Source: Bradyrhizobium iriomotense
GTDB lineage: Bacteria > Pseudomonadota > Alphaproteobacteria > Rhizobiales > Xanthobacteraceae
DNA: 64,000 nucleotides
Reading direction: 5' to 3'
NCBI RefSeq assembly: GCF_018129405.1
Contig: NZ_JAFCLP010000007.1
Span: 124,001 to 188,000, forward strand
The notes under the pieces are model-generated. The model had not been told where the DNA came from. It made no database searches and saw only the letters and a list, made by a program, of their open reading frames with translations. Below are positions 44,689 to 53,789 of the stretch, piece by piece. The stretch's first letter is position 1; every line of letters starts with the position of its first letter. A program made the position numbers and the translations under genes.

Positions 44689-44731
44689 GTGGACGTCGAC
44701 GCGATCAAACGGGCAAACTACTGTGCTGCAA

Positions 44732-45481
44732 ATGAAATCCACGATTCCCGACACCGGGGTTCCGATCACCCCGCCCGCCGGCAATGGCGGCGACCGCCAG
44801 GAAAACCGTCCCGAGGCCTCGCTCCATGGCGAGATCCTGCTGCGGCTGCGCGACTACGTGGTCGAAGGCAACATCGCCGAGGGCGCGCGCGTTCCCGAGC
44901 GGCAGCTCTGCGAGATGCTCGGCATCTCCCGCACACCGCTGCGTGAGGCGCTGAAAGTGCTCGCCGCCGAGGGCCTGATCGAGCTATTGCCCAATCGCGG
45001 CGCACGCGTGCGCCAGCTCAGCCAGCGCGACCTGGAGGAACTGTTCGACGTCATGGCGGGACTGGAAAGCCTGGCCGGGCGCCTGGCCTGCGAAGCCATT
45101 ACGGACGCAGAGATCACCGCGATCGAGCAATTGCATTACGAGATGTACGGCCATTATCTGCACCGCGACATGCACGGCTACTTCCAGACCAACCAGCGCA
45201 TTCACGAGAGCATCGTCGCGGCCGCGCGCAACGAGACGCTGAAGACGGCCTACGCCAACTTCGCCGGCCGGATCCGCCGCGTCCGCTACTCCGCCAATTT
45301 CGCCCGCAAGCGGCAGCGCTGGGCGGAAGCGATGCGCGAGCATGAGGCCATTCTCGACGCCCTGCGCCGCCGCGCCGCCAGCGAGCTCAGCGACATCCTG
45401 TTCCAGCACCTACGCAACAAGCGGACGGCCGCGATCGAGCACCTGACCGAACCCCAAGAGGACGCGCCGGCCACGCCTTGA
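44732..45481 (+). CDS. GntR family transcriptional regulator (FadR/FCD group)
   Basis: A ~249-residue regulator. The winged-helix N-terminal domain spans roughly residues 32-100, with ARVPERQLCEMLGISRTPLR as the recognition helix region. A mainly helical FCD effector domain follows, with the metal-ligand style FQTNQRIHESIVAAARNETL and a late EHEAILDALRRR. Such proteins usually sense a small carboxylate. The ATG at 44732 is chosen by conservation; ribosome sites are weak. It sits between the aminotransferase/MFS genes and the dehydrogenase gene, and may control both sides. Confidence 0.88.
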   Translation: MKSTIPDTGVPITPPAGNGGDRQENRPEASLHGEILLRLRDYVVEGNIAEGARVPERQLCEMLGISRTPLREALKVLAAEGLIELLPNRGARVRQLSQRDLEELFDVMAGLESLAGRLACEAITDAEITAIEQLHYEMYGHYLHRDMHGYFQTNQRIHESIVAAARNETLKTAYANFAGRIRRVRYSANFARKRQRWAEAMREHEAILDALRRRAASELSDILFQHLRNKRTAAIEHLTEPQEDAPATP

Positions 45482-45584
45482 GGGCGTCCGACTTGCTCAT
45501 TTTGAATTCATAATATAATCGGTCTGGAACCATAATGAATAACTCAGCAAGGCTGAGCCTTACTGGGTCAGTCCGGGATCAGGG

Positions 45585-48560
45585 ATGACAAACGCCTCCT
45601 CGCTCGAACGGCGCCTGCGGTCGGAATTGACCGGCGACGTCCTGTTCGACGGCTTCAGCCGCGGCCGCTACGCCACCGACGCCTCGTTCTACCAGATCAT
45701 GCCGGCGGGCGTGGTGGTCCCGAAGACCATGGACGAAGCCTTGAGAGCGCTGGCGATCGCGCGCGATGAGGACCTCAAGGTCACCCCGCGCGGCGGCGGC
45801 ACCTCGCAATGCGGCCAGACCGTCAATGACGGCCTGGTGGTCGATCTCTCCAAGCATCTCAACCGCATCCTGTCGCTCGACGTCGAGGGCCGCACCTGCG
45901 TGGTCGAGCCCGGCATTGTGCTCGACGACCTCAACCGGCAGCTCAGGAAGCATGGCCTGTGGTTTCCGGTCGACGTCTCCACGGCCTCGCGCGCCACCAT
46001 CGGCGGCATGGCCGGCAACAATTCCTGCGGCGGCCGCTCGCTTCGCTACGGCACCATGCGCGACAACACGCTGTCGATGGAGGCTAGCCTCGCCGACGGC
46101 ACGCTGAGCCGTTTCGGCGAGGTCTCGCGCGATCTCTCCGACGTCGAAGCCAGCGACAGCACCCGCGCCCTGTTCCGCGACATGCTCGATCTAGGTACCC
46201 GCGAGGCCGACGAGATCGCCGCGCGCTTCCCAAAGGTGCAGCGCCGCGTCGGCGGCTACAATTTGGACGCCCTGGTGCCGCGCAATGCGCCGAACAACAT
46301 GGCGCATCTGCTCGTCGGCTCCGAAGGCACCCTCGCCTTCACCACCAAGGTCGAGCTGAAGCTGTGGCCCGTAATCCGCAACAAGGCGCTCGGCGTCTGC
46401 CATTTCGGCAGTTTCTACGAGGCGATGGATGCGGCTCAGCACCTCGTCAAGCTCAAGCCGATCGCGGTCGAGCTGGTCGACCGCACCATGATCGCGCTCG
46501 GCCGCGACATCGCGATGTTCAAGCCCATCATCTCCGCCGCGATCAAGGGCGATCCGGATGCTGTGCTGGTGGTCGAGTTCGCGGAAGAGGATCAGGCCGA
46601 CAACCTCGTGCGTCTGAAGCAACTCTCCGAGTTGATGGCCGATCTCGGCTTCGGCTGGAATAACGACACGCGCAAATGGGGCGGCGTGGTCGAGATCACC
46701 GAGCCGGCACTGCAGAGCGGCATCGCCGATTTCCGCGCCGCCGGCCTCAACGTCATGATGTCGATGAAGCAGGAGGGCAAGCCGGTCTCCTTCGTCGAGG
46801 ACTGCGCCGTGCCGCTGCCGCATCTGGCCGACTACACCGCGCGGCTGAACGAGGTGTTTGCCAAACACGGCACCAGCGGCACGATGTACGCCCACGCCTC
46901 GGAGGGCTGCCTGCACGTCCGGCCCGTGCTGAACCTCAAGCTGGAGAAGGACGTCAAGGCGATGCGCGCCATCGCCGAAGAGGCCTTCGCACTGGTACGC
47001 GAATACAAGGGCTCGCATTCCGGCGAGCATGGCGACGGCCTGGTGCGCTCCGAATTCCACGAAACCATGTTCGGCGAGCGCCTCGTCGCCGACTTCAAAG
47101 AGGTCAAGCAGCGATTCGATCCCGCCGGCGTCCTCAATCCCGGCAAGATCGTCGACGCGCCCAGGATGGACGACCGCTCGCTGTTCCGCTTCAAGCCGGA
47201 CTATCGCGTCGCGGAGCTCAAGACAAAACTCGACTGGTCGGCTTATCCCGGCGCCGGCGGCGGTTTCCAGGGCGCGGTCGAGATGTGCAACAACAACGGC
47301 GCCTGCCGCAAGCTCGAGGGCGGCGTGATGTGCCCGTCCTATCGCGCGACGCGCAACGAGAAGGACGTCACGCGCGGCCGCGCCAACACGCTGCGCCTCG
47401 CGATCTCCGGCCAGCTCGGCCCTGACGCGCTCGCCTCCGACGAGATGATGGAGACGCTGAAACTCTGCGTCTCCTGCAAGGCCTGCCGCCACGAATGCCC
47501 GACCGGCGTCGACATGGCCAAGATGAAGATCGAGGTGCTCGCCGCGCGCGCCGCCAGCCACGGCCTGAGCTTGCGCGACCGCCTCGTCGGCTACCTGCCG
47601 CGCTATGCCGGCCTTGCGTCGCGCTTCGCGCCGCTCGCGAACTTGCGCAACCGCAGCCCGCTGCTGCGAAAGCTGTTCGAACGCTTTGCCGGCATCAGCG
47701 CGCGCCGTGCGCTACCGGCCTTCCGCGGCGATGTGTTCGTGCCGCCCGCCGGCAGCATCGGGCCGGAGAGCGGCCGCGAGGTCGTGCTGTTCGCCGATAC
47801 CTTCAACCGCATCTATGAGCGCGAGAATCTCGACGCCGCACTCCGCGTGCTCGCGGCCGGCGGCTATCGCGTGCATCTGCCGAAGCCTGTGAGCGGCAGC
47901 CGCCCGCTCTGCTGCGGACGCACATTTCTGTCAGCCGGTCTCGTCGACGAAGCCAAAGCCGAGCTCGACCGGCTGGTCTCCGCCTTCGCACCTTTCGCCG
48001 CGCGCGGCATGCCGATCGTTGGCCTCGAGCCGAGCTGCCTCCTGACGCTGCGCGACGAGCTCTCTTCGCTGCGCAAGGACAACGACGCCAAGGCCGTCGG
48101 CGCCCATGCGCTGACCTTCGAGGAGTTTCTGGTGCGCGAGGCCGAGGCCGGCCGGCTGCAACTGCCGCTCGGCACCGTGGCCGACGAGGCCGTGGTGCAC
48201 GGCCATTGCCATCAAAAATCCTTCGGCGCCTTCAAGCCGGTCGAGCAGGTGCTGCGCCTCGTCCCCGGCCTTGAGGTCAAGACCATCGAGTCCAGCTGCT
48301 GCGGCATGGCCGGCGCCTTCGGCTATGGCGCGGACACGTACGATGCCTCGATCGAGATGGCCGAGCTGTCACTGCTGCCGGCCGTGCGGCGCGCGGATCC
48401 AAATACGCTGGTCGTCGCCGACGGCACCTCCTGCCGCCACCAGATCCACGACGGCACGAAGCGCGAGGCGCTTCACGTCGCTCGCGTGCTGGCCATGAGC
48501 CTCGATCGCGCCGCCCCTTCAATCGCCACTCCCGTTACAAAGGAACCAAGCCATGGCTGA
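45585..48560 (+). CDS. FAD-linked 2-hydroxyacid dehydrogenase with Fe-S and CCG domains
   Basis: A 991-residue multidomain oxidoreductase laid out like E. coli YdiJ. The PCMH-type FAD domain has VTPRGGGTSQCGQTV and GGMAGNNSCGGRSLRYGTMR. An FAD-oxidase C domain has SGEHGDGLVRSEFHETMFGE and a DPAGVLNPGKI end. A ferredoxin-type region has CNNNGACRKL, then CVSCKACRHECPTGVDMAKM. The C-terminal cysteine-rich domain has LCCGRTFLSAG, GHCHQKSFG and SSCCGMAGAFGYG. It should oxidise a D-2-hydroxyacid (lactate, glycolate or 2-hydroxyglutarate) and pass electrons to the quinone pool. It overlaps the next gene by 8 bases. Confidence 0.88.
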   Translation: MTNASSLERRLRSELTGDVLFDGFSRGRYATDASFYQIMPAGVVVPKTMDEALRALAIARDEDLKVTPRGGGTSQCGQTVNDGLVVDLSKHLNRILSLDVEGRTCVVEPGIVLDDLNRQLRKHGLWFPVDVSTASRATIGGMAGNNSCGGRSLRYGTMRDNTLSMEASLADGTLSRFGEVSRDLSDVEASDSTRALFRDMLDLGTREADEIAARFPKVQRRVGGYNLDALVPRNAPNNMAHLLVGSEGTLAFTTKVELKLWPVIRNKALGVCHFGSFYEAMDAAQHLVKLKPIAVELVDRTMIALGRDIAMFKPIISAAIKGDPDAVLVVEFAEEDQADNLVRLKQLSELMADLGFGWNNDTRKWGGVVEITEPALQSGIADFRAAGLNVMMSMKQEGKPVSFVEDCAVPLPHLADYTARLNEVFAKHGTSGTMYAHASEGCLHVRPVLNLKLEKDVKAMRAIAEEAFALVREYKGSHSGEHGDGLVRSEFHETMFGERLVADFKEVKQRFDPAGVLNPGKIVDAPRMDDRSLFRFKPDYRVAELKTKLDWSAYPGAGGGFQGAVEMCNNNGACRKLEGGVMCPSYRATRNEKDVTRGRANTLRLAISGQLGPDALASDEMMETLKLCVSCKACRHECPTGVDMAKMKIEVLAARAASHGLSLRDRLVGYLPRYAGLASRFAPLANLRNRSPLLRKLFERFAGISARRALPAFRGDVFVPPAGSIGPESGREVVLFADTFNRIYERENLDAALRVLAAGGYRVHLPKPVSGSRPLCCGRTFLSAGLVDEAKAELDRLVSAFAPFAARGMPIVGLEPSCLLTLRDELSSLRKDNDAKAVGAHALTFEEFLVREAEAGRLQLPLGTVADEAVVHGHCHQKSFGAFKPVEQVLRLVPGLEVKTIESSCCGMAGAFGYGADTYDASIEMAELSLLPAVRRADPNTLVVADGTSCRHQIHDGTKREALHVARVLAMSLDRAAPSIATPVTKEPSHG

Positions 48561-48981
48561 CCTCACGCTCGACACCGCCCGCAAGATCCTCGACGCCGCC
48601 TTCGCAAAATCCACCGAGCTGAAGCTCAAGCCTCTCGTCGTCACCATTCTGGATGCACGCGGCGTGCTCAAGATCGCAGCGGCGCAGGACGGCACCAGCC
48701 TGATGCGCGCCGAGATCGCCCATGGCAAAGCCTACGGCGCCCTCGCCATGGGCATGGGCTCGCGCGCCTTGTTCCAGCGCGCGCAGGAGCAGGCCTATTT
48801 CGTCGACGCCGTGAACACCATTGCCAAGGGCGCGCTGGTGCCGGTCCCCGGCGGCGTGCTGATCATGGACGGCGCGACCCTGCTCGGCGCTGTCGGCGTC
48901 TCCGGCGATACGTCGGACAACGACGAGGCCTGTGCGGTGGCGGGCATCCAGGCGGCGGGGTTGAAGGCCAACGCGGGGTAG
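48553..48981 (+). CDS. GlcG/HbpS-like protein
   Basis: A 142-residue single-domain protein of the GlcG/HbpS family. LTLDTARKILDAAFAKSTEL, EIAHGKAYGALAMGMGSRAL and VPVPGGVLIMDGATLLGAVG followed by VSGDTSDNDE are the family hallmarks. GlcG is encoded with glycolate oxidase in many bacteria, and HbpS binds haem, but the molecular role is unclear. The start codon lies inside the end of the upstream dehydrogenase gene, so the two are translationally coupled. That supports a 2-hydroxyacid role for the pair. Confidence 0.88.
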   Translation: MADLTLDTARKILDAAFAKSTELKLKPLVVTILDARGVLKIAAAQDGTSLMRAEIAHGKAYGALAMGMGSRALFQRAQEQAYFVDAVNTIAKGALVPVPGGVLIMDGATLLGAVGVSGDTSDNDEACAVAGIQAAGLKANAG

Positions 48982-48991
48982 ATACTCTCCC

Positions 48992-49076
48992 GTAGCCCGG
49001 ATGGAGCGCAGCGTAATCCGGGACCTTCGCGCCTCCAGCAAGATTCCCGGATTACGCTGCGCTCCATCCGGGCTAC
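48992..49076. repeat. REP-like element with 32-bp perfect inverted arms
   Basis: Arms GTAGCCCGGATGGAGCGCAG... and their exact complement are 32 bases long, separated by 21 bases. They lie between convergent genes (glcG-like stop at 48981, enoyl-CoA hydratase stop at 49096). They would fold in either transcript and probably act as a bidirectional terminator or stabiliser. Confidence 0.85.
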
Positions 49077-49095
49077 AAGATCGTTCGCTGCCTCT

Positions 49096-49878
49096 TCACC
49101 TCCCCGTCCAGACCGGCTTGCGCTTCTCGCTGAACGCCTTCAGCCCTTCCTTGGCGTCCTCGGTCATCGCGAGCAGCGCGATCTGGCTTTCGGTGTAGGC
49201 GATGCTCTCGTCGAACGACATCGCGGCGATGGCGCGCATGGCGTATTTGCCGCGGCGGATCGCGGTCGGGGATTTGTCGACAATGCGGCCGATCAGCCAA
49301 TCGACCTTGGCGTCGAGTTCAGCCGTGGGCACGACGTAGTTGAGCAGGCCCGCATCTTGCGCGGCCTTGGCGTCAAACGGTTCGCCTGTCAGCGCCCATT
49401 CGTTGACGAGCCGCGGCGGCGCGATCCTCTGCAGCAGGCTCAGCACCTGCATCGGAAACACGCCGACCTTCACCTCGGGCAGGCCGAAGATGACGTGATC
49501 GGCCGCAATCGCCATGTCGGTCATGCAGAGCAGGCCCATGCCGCCGGCCATGCAGACGCCACTGAGGCGCGCGATCGCCGGCTTGGTCGCGTTCTGCGAC
49601 AAGCGCAGCAGATCGGCATAGTCGACATTTGGCTTGGAATGATCCATCGCGAACGCCGCGCCGGAATTCTGCAGGTCTGCACCCGCGCAGAACGCCTTGT
49701 CGCCCGCGCCCGTCAGCACGATGACGCGGACGTCCTTGTCGTCATGCGCATCCCGATAGCCTTTCCTGATGCCGGCGATCACGTCGCCGTTCAGCGCGTT
49801 GCGTTTCTCCGGCCGGTTGATGGTGATCCAGAAGGCCTGCCCGCGCTTTTCGGTGATGACGGCTGTGGTGTCGGTCAT
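49096..49878 (-). CDS. Enoyl-CoA hydratase/isomerase family protein
   Basis: A 260-residue crotonase-fold protein, distinct from the one at 39.9 kb. ITINRPEKRNALNGDVIAGI starts the domain, and GAGDKAFCAGADLQ and GVCMAGGMGLLCMTDMAIAA form the oxyanion hole. HVIFGLPEVKVGVFPMQVLS is the usual third segment. Normal length, ATG start. It is a single gene between the REP-like repeat and a 129-base gap with nothing recognisable, before the Mo-oxidoreductase gene. The specific acyl-CoA substrate is unknown. Confidence 0.86.
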   Translation of the reverse strand: MTDTTAVITEKRGQAFWITINRPEKRNALNGDVIAGIRKGYRDAHDDKDVRVIVLTGAGDKAFCAGADLQNSGAAFAMDHSKPNVDYADLLRLSQNATKPAIARLSGVCMAGGMGLLCMTDMAIAADHVIFGLPEVKVGVFPMQVLSLLQRIAPPRLVNEWALTGEPFDAKAAQDAGLLNYVVPTAELDAKVDWLIGRIVDKSPTAIRRGKYAMRAIAAMSFDESIAYTESQIALLAMTEDAKEGLKAFSEKRKPVWTGR

Positions 49879-50007
49879 GGCACGCTCGCTTCCTTGCTCC
49901 CGTTTGCCGCCATTTGCGGCAGCTCGGGCGAGAGGTGCAAGCGCAAACTGCGGCGCGGCGCCGCTTTAGCGCCTCGACACAAATCGCGCGGCGATCGCCG
50001 TGCGCGC

Positions 50008-52095
50008 TCAGGCGACCGCTTTCCTGATCCAGACCTTGTTGTCGTGGAACGCGGCTCCGCCGATCGGCGCGATCGTGTCCGCGCCCGTCAGCATGTTGAT
50101 GCCGTGGCCGCCGATATGGTTCTTGTTCGGGTGAACGGACTCCGCGATCAGCACGCCGCGCCGCACGCCCTCGAACAGCGTTGCGACCAGCGTGGTCTCG
50201 CCGCGGCCGTTGCCGAGCGTCACGGCGTCACCGTCAGCGATGTCGAGCGCGGCCGCATCCAGTGGATGGATCATCACGCTCGCTTTGCCCTCGCGCGCCT
50301 GCGAGGACGGCGTCTCGTTGAAGGTGGTGTTGAGGAAGCTGCGCGCGGGGCTGGTGGCAAGCCGGAAGGGATGGGCCTGATCGGCGTGCTCGATCACCGC
50401 CCAATGGTCCGGCAGATCAGGCATCTTGTCGTAATCGCCCATCGTCACGCCGAACGGCGGGTGCGCCCAATCCGCCCGGAAGTGGAATTTCCCGTCGGCA
50501 TGAGCGAAGCCGTCGAGGAAGTGCGAGGTGCGGAAATCCGGCTGCAGGTCGCGCCAGAGATCCGCTTCGAGAGCACCGATGTCGCCGTGACTGCTGAGCT
50601 TCAGCGTCGTGTCGATCAGTTCGCGCGGCGTCATCTCGAAGCCCCGATGTTTCGCGCCAAGCCGCGGCGCCAGCGCCTGCAACACCTCATGATTGGAGCG
50701 GCATTCGCCGGGCGGGTCGATCAGCTTTGGCCCGACCGAGATGTGCTGGTGCCCGCCGCCGTAATAGAGGTCGTCGTGCTCCATGAACATGGTCGCCGGC
50801 AGCACGATGTCGGCCATCTGCGCCGTCTCGGTCATGAACTGCTCGTGCACCGCGACGAACAGATCCTCGCGCGCAAAGCCCTCCCGGACCAGCGCCTGCT
50901 CGGGCGCCACCGTCATCGGGTTGGTATTCTGGATCAGCATTGCCTTGACCGGGCCCTTGCCGAGCAGGGCCTCGGCATCACCGGTGAGGATGCGGCCGAT
51001 CTGCGATTGGTCGAGCGCGCGAACCGTCTTGTCGATCGCGTCATGACCTTCGATGACGGATTCGTTGAAGTGCCACAACGCGTAATTGTTGAAGAAGGCG
51101 CCGCCGCCTTCGTACTGCCAGGCGCCGGTCACCGCGGGAATGCAGTTCGCGGCATGCATCTGCGTCGCGCCATTGCGCGAACGGGTGAAGCCGTAGCCAA
51201 GGCGAAAGAAGGTCCGTTTGGTCTCGCCGACGGCCTTCGCAAAAGCCTCGATCTCCGCCACCGGCACGCCGCAAATCGCCGAGGCCCATTCCGGCGTGCG
51301 CGTCTTCAGATGCGCCTCGAGCTCGGTAGGGCAGTCGGTGTATTTGTCCATGTAGGCGCGGTCGGCATAGCCGTCGCGGAACAGGACATGCATGACGCCG
51401 CAGGCGAAGGCGCCGTCGGTGCCCGGACGCAGGATGATCTTGATGTCAGCCTGCTTCATCGTCTCGTTGTCGTAGATGTCGACCGCCGCGATTTTCGCGC
51501 CGCTCTCCTTGCGGGCACGCGAGGCGTGCGTCATCACGTTGACCTGGGTGTTGACCGGATTGGTGCCCCAGATCACGACGAGATCGGACAGCGCCATCTC
51601 GCGCGGATCGACGCCGGCGATCTTGCCGGTGCCGATTGCAAAGCCGATGCGCCCGACATTGGCGCAGATGGTCTGATAGAAACGCGAATACTTTTTCACA
51701 TGCGTCAGACGGTTGAGCCCGTCGCGCATCACAAGGCCCATCGTGCCGGCGTAGTAATACGGCCAGACCGATTCCGCGCCGAATTCACGCTCCGCCTGGT
51801 TGAAGCGCTCCGCGATCTCGTCAAGCGCCTCGTCCCACGAAATCCGCGCAAACTGACCGGAGCCCTTCGGCCCAATGCGCCGTATCGGGAATGTCACCCG
51901 CTCAGGGTGATGGATGCGCTCGGCGTAGCGGGCGACCTTGGCGCAGACGACGCCGGCCGTATAGGTCTGCTTTTTCGAACCGCGGACGCGACCGATGCTG
52001 CGGCCCTCGACCACCTCGACATCGAGGGCACAGGCCGAGGGGCAATCATGCGGACAGGTCGAGTGGCGGATTTCGATCTTGGCGTGCTGGTTCAT
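50008..52095 (-). CDS. Molybdopterin oxidoreductase (formate dehydrogenase/DMSO reductase family)
   Basis: A 695-residue Mo-bis-MGD enzyme. Four N-terminal cysteines at 14, 18, 22 and 51 (CPHDCPSAC ... VVCAK) bind a 4Fe-4S cluster. The molybdopterin domain includes ISWDEALDEIAERF, VVIWGTNPVNTQVN and NGRGETTLVATLFEG near the C-terminus. No Tat or Sec signal is visible, so it is cytoplasmic. The electron partner is not encoded next to it. Substrates in this subgroup are often unknown. The ATG at 52095 begins the conserved N-terminus. It is divergent from an orphan Bug receptor gene across 235 bases with no other feature seen. Confidence 0.85.
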   Translation of the reverse strand: MNQHAKIEIRHSTCPHDCPSACALDVEVVEGRSIGRVRGSKKQTYTAGVVCAKVARYAERIHHPERVTFPIRRIGPKGSGQFARISWDEALDEIAERFNQAEREFGAESVWPYYYAGTMGLVMRDGLNRLTHVKKYSRFYQTICANVGRIGFAIGTGKIAGVDPREMALSDLVVIWGTNPVNTQVNVMTHASRARKESGAKIAAVDIYDNETMKQADIKIILRPGTDGAFACGVMHVLFRDGYADRAYMDKYTDCPTELEAHLKTRTPEWASAICGVPVAEIEAFAKAVGETKRTFFRLGYGFTRSRNGATQMHAANCIPAVTGAWQYEGGGAFFNNYALWHFNESVIEGHDAIDKTVRALDQSQIGRILTGDAEALLGKGPVKAMLIQNTNPMTVAPEQALVREGFAREDLFVAVHEQFMTETAQMADIVLPATMFMEHDDLYYGGGHQHISVGPKLIDPPGECRSNHEVLQALAPRLGAKHRGFEMTPRELIDTTLKLSSHGDIGALEADLWRDLQPDFRTSHFLDGFAHADGKFHFRADWAHPPFGVTMGDYDKMPDLPDHWAVIEHADQAHPFRLATSPARSFLNTTFNETPSSQAREGKASVMIHPLDAAALDIADGDAVTLGNGRGETTLVATLFEGVRRGVLIAESVHPNKNHIGGHGINMLTGADTIAPIGGAAFHDNKVWIRKAVA

Positions 52096-52330
52096 GTTCC
52101 AGTTCGTAACACCAAAATACCTGTCGGCCGAGGGCATTTATCCGGCAGTGCCCATGCGATTTGCTCAAACCGCGCGCGCCGGCAGTTCCTGCCGCAACCG
52201 CGAAATGGGGCGCGATTACACCGAAAAACGCCCGATATTCCCTGATAAGGCCGACTTTGTGAGGCGTCGACAGTCCGCCTTCCCTGCCGCTACAGTGGCC
52301 GCCAACAAGAACGATATCAGGGAGGTGGGC

Positions 52331-53305
52331 ATGACAGCCCGAAGCTTCATGCTTGCGCTGGCCGCCGGCTTGCTCGCCGCATTCGCCGCAGCCCCCTCAT
52401 CGGCACAGGATTATCCCACGCACGCGGTCCGGATCGTCGTCCCCTTCGGGGCGGGCGGGCCGGCCGATGTCGCGGCCCGGCTGATCGGCAACGTATTCCA
52501 GGAGAGCTTTGGTCAGCCCTTCGTGATCGAGAACCGCACCGGCGCGGGCGGCGTCATCGGCACCGTGGAAGCTGCGAAGTCGCCGGCCGACGGCTACACG
52601 CTGCTGATGATGTCCAACACCCAGACCGCGAATGAATCGTTGCTGACGCCGGACAAGCGCAAATACGAGCTGATGCGCGACCTCGCGCCGATCGCGCCGG
52701 TCAATTATTCCGATCTCGTCATCGTGGTGAACCCGCAAGTCCCAGTGAAGACGCTTGCCGAATTCATCGCGCTCGCCAAATCGCAGCCCGGAAAGCTGAA
52801 CTACGCCTCCTCCGGTCAGGGCACGCCGTATCACATGGCCGGCGAGCTGTTCAAAGCCATGGCCGGTATCGACATTGTCCATGTCCCCTACCGCAATAGC
52901 GGCGAGGCGCGCAGCGGCGTGATCGGCGGACAGGTGCAGATGATGATCGACGCGGTGCCGGCGATGGCGCCGAACATTGCCGAAAACCAGGTTCGCGCGC
53001 TCGCCACCACAGGCAAGCAGCGCTCCGCGGTGCTGCCGAACGTGCCGACGGCGATCGGCGCCGGTGTTCCCGGCTATGAGGCCACGATCTGGCTCGGCCT
53101 GATGGCGCCCGCGGGCACACCCAAGCCCGTCATCGACAAGCTCAATGCTGCCGTGAACGCAATGGTGAAGCGGCCCGACATCGTCAAGCTCTGGACCGAG
53201 CAGGGTGCCGTCCCCATGTCCATGACGCCGGAGCAATTCGAAAAATTCCTGCGCGGCGACATCGAGAAATGGGCCGACGTCGTCAAGAAGTTCGACAAGT
53301 CCTGA
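52331..53305 (+). CDS. Orphan tripartite tricarboxylate receptor (Bug family)
   Basis: A 324-residue periplasmic solute-binding protein. The signal peptide MTARSFMLALAAGLLAAFAA ends near SSA-QD. YPTHAVRIVVPFGAGGPADV and GQGTPYHMAGELFKAMAGID are the two conserved Bug ligand loops. A strong ribosome site (GGGAGGTG) sits just before the ATG. There is no TctA or TctB nearby, so it either lends itself to the permease at 36.5-38.6 kb or works as a sensor. It is followed 13 bases later by the Mo-hydroxylase genes, hinting at a shared ligand. Confidence 0.88.
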   Translation: MTARSFMLALAAGLLAAFAAAPSSAQDYPTHAVRIVVPFGAGGPADVAARLIGNVFQESFGQPFVIENRTGAGGVIGTVEAAKSPADGYTLLMMSNTQTANESLLTPDKRKYELMRDLAPIAPVNYSDLVIVVNPQVPVKTLAEFIALAKSQPGKLNYASSGQGTPYHMAGELFKAMAGIDIVHVPYRNSGEARSGVIGGQVQMMIDAVPAMAPNIAENQVRALATTGKQRSAVLPNVPTAIGAGVPGYEATIWLGLMAPAGTPKPVIDKLNAAVNAMVKRPDIVKLWTEQGAVPMSMTPEQFEKFLRGDIEKWADVVKKFDKS

Positions 53306-53318
53306 GGCCGTCCTGCTC

Positions 53319-53789
53319 ATGCCCACCCTTCAATTCCGGCTCAATGGCGCAGCAATCGCCGTGGACGCCGATCCGGACCAGATGCTGCTTGATGTGCTGC
53401 GCAGCCGGCTCGGCATCGCCGGTGCGCATTTCGGCTGTGGAGCCGGTGAGTGCGGCGCCTGTCATGTCATGGTCGACGGCCGCGCGATGGCCTCCTGCGA
53501 CATGCCGATGTGGTCGGTCGCGGACAAAGACGTCGTCACGCTGGAGGGCCTTGGCACGGCGGCGCAGCCGCATCCACTGCAACGCGCCTTCATCTCCGAG
53601 CAGGCGATGCAATGCGGCTATTGCGTCTCGGGGATCCTGATCAGCGCGGCGGCGCTGCTGAAACGCAATCCGTCGCCGACGGAGGCTGAGGTGAGAGCGG
53701 CGCTCGATCGCAATCTGTGCCGTTGCGGATCGCATAACCGCATGGTCCGCGCCGTGTTGCGCGCGGCTTCGGAGATGGCTGCGTCATGA
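53319..53789 (+). CDS. Mo-hydroxylase [2Fe-2S] subunit (IorA/CoxS-like)
   Basis: A 156-residue iron-sulfur subunit of a xanthine-oxidase-family enzyme. The plant-type cluster uses Cys40, Cys45, Cys48 and Cys60 (FGCGAGECGACHVMV). The second cluster uses Cys99, Cys102, Cys134 and Cys136 (MQCGYCVSG, LCRCGSHNRM). The length matches isoquinoline 1-oxidoreductase alpha subunits. It passes electrons from the molybdenum subunit to an acceptor. The stop overlaps the start of the large-subunit gene (ATGA), ensuring equal synthesis. Confidence 0.92.
   Translation: MPTLQFRLNGAAIAVDADPDQMLLDVLRSRLGIAGAHFGCGAGECGACHVMVDGRAMASCDMPMWSVADKDVVTLEGLGTAAQPHPLQRAFISEQAMQCGYCVSGILISAAALLKRNPSPTEAEVRAALDRNLCRCGSHNRMVRAVLRAASEMAAS

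Noticed and set aside
49357-52245. 962-residue plus-strand open frame
   Set aside because: It is antisense to an enoyl-CoA hydratase and to the molybdopterin oxidoreductase with all its cysteines. The long frame comes from codon bias.
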